The notes below the pieces were generated by a model, which saw only the letters and a program-made list of their open reading frames with translations, did no database searches and had not been told where the DNA came from. Of a stretch of 64,000 nt of DNA, positions 63,901-64,000 are shown in pieces. The DNA is from Amoebophrya sp. A120 (taxonomy: Eukaryota > Sar > Dinophyceae > Syndiniales > Amoebophryaceae). The stretch lies in assembly GCA_905178155.1 (NCBI GenBank), contig CAJINV010000012.1, positions 864,004 to 928,003 on the forward strand, read 5' to 3'. Positions within the stretch are counted from its first letter, which is position 1. Each line of letters opens with the position of its first letter. The position numbers were made by a program, and so were the translations under genes.

Positions 63901-64000
63901 TATGTGCCCGCGCTACCCATAATTGGCAGGCCAAACTTATTGATTTCCCGACCAGCAGGCACGATGCCACTGCGCAAACGGCGTCCACACATTCCAGCAC
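60993..64000. other. 3-kb tail without a supportable gene
   Basis: 61300-61560 has Lys/Thr/Gln-rich plus frames without family character. 62340-63090 is a GC-rich block with open frames on both strands but no recognisable protein. A 16-bp word aaattatgcctttcta occurs near 62255 and near 63177, about 0.92 kb apart, enclosing that block. The end of the window is AT-richer and featureless to me. No introner element was seen here, consistent with the elements being confined to genes. Confidence 0.5.

Noticed and set aside
1-64000. Dinoflagellate spliced-leader gene
   Set aside because: The leader word ending TTTTGGCTCAAG was looked for on both strands and not seen, so it gives no support for or against the lineage.

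Overview
The window looks like nuclear DNA of a protist with introner elements, most likely a dinoflagellate-lineage alveolate. A Syndiniales parasite such as Amoebophrya is my best guess. The grounds are the short spaced genes, the near-complete bias to one strand (every confident gene except one is on minus), the Ser/Asn-rich low-complexity coding sequence, and above all the dense invasion of coding sequence by short terminal-inverted-repeat (TIR) elements that behave as introns. The assignment is an inference from gene style and from what I recall of introner elements in that group. No rRNA, tRNA, prokaryotic feature or transposase was recognised.

Layout. 551-17228 (-): a full-size ABCA-type ABC transporter cut by about 33 elements and two GT-AG introns. 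18196-23630 (-): a GH5-like exo-beta-1,3-glucanase with a C-terminal membrane anchor and tail, cut by nine elements. 23976-25650 (+): a small beta-rich, perhaps C2-like gene. 27641-28195 (-): a truncated copy of the start of the MFS gene. 29222-37935 (-): a long extracellular-type protein with Cys-rich modules and internal duplications, cut by 13 elements. 38622-39879 (-): an uninterrupted zinc-ribbon gene. 40962-42080 (-): a small, possibly axonemal gene. 42779-46322 (-): a Spinster-like MFS transporter. 46800-49670: a palindromic minisatellite. 51565-52399 (-): a four-exon gene with ordinary GT-AG introns (158 aa, axoneme-like). 53012-54911 (-): a two-UBA-domain protein. 56838-60992 (-): a Ser-rich protein whose 3' end is tandemly duplicated. 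60993-64000: no gene supported.

Introner elements (called IE here). About 76 copies fall into about 12 families with different TIRs. Left-end consensus starts: A TATCAAATGNAAAA then TGTCTGGGTCTGG; B TATGCAATACAAATTTCCCG; C TATGAACTGCAAAAGTATCG; D TATGGCGTTCTCAAATGTTA; E TATCCAAGAAAAAAAGTGTT; F TATGAGAGTGCACAACTCCC; G TATCAAACGGAAAAATCCCC; H GTCAGGATCGAAATCG; I TATCCAGGAAAAAAACTGTG; K AAAAACGTCCCCACCCCATA; L TATCCAGGAAAAAACAACCA; M CTCAAACGTTACAATAG. Nearly all start TAT and end ATA, and most are flanked by a 5-bp target-site duplication (TSD). Removing the element plus one TSD copy restores the reading frame at every junction I worked through. The boundaries are not GT-AG. All families share an internal word GCATNACAAA (TTTGTNATGC). 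A tandem duplication at 56-57 kb supplies both an empty and a filled version of one site, which shows the insertion directly.

The genes do not form an obvious pathway. They are a run of independent housekeeping, membrane, secreted and flagellar-type genes. What unites the window is the intron-like element system.
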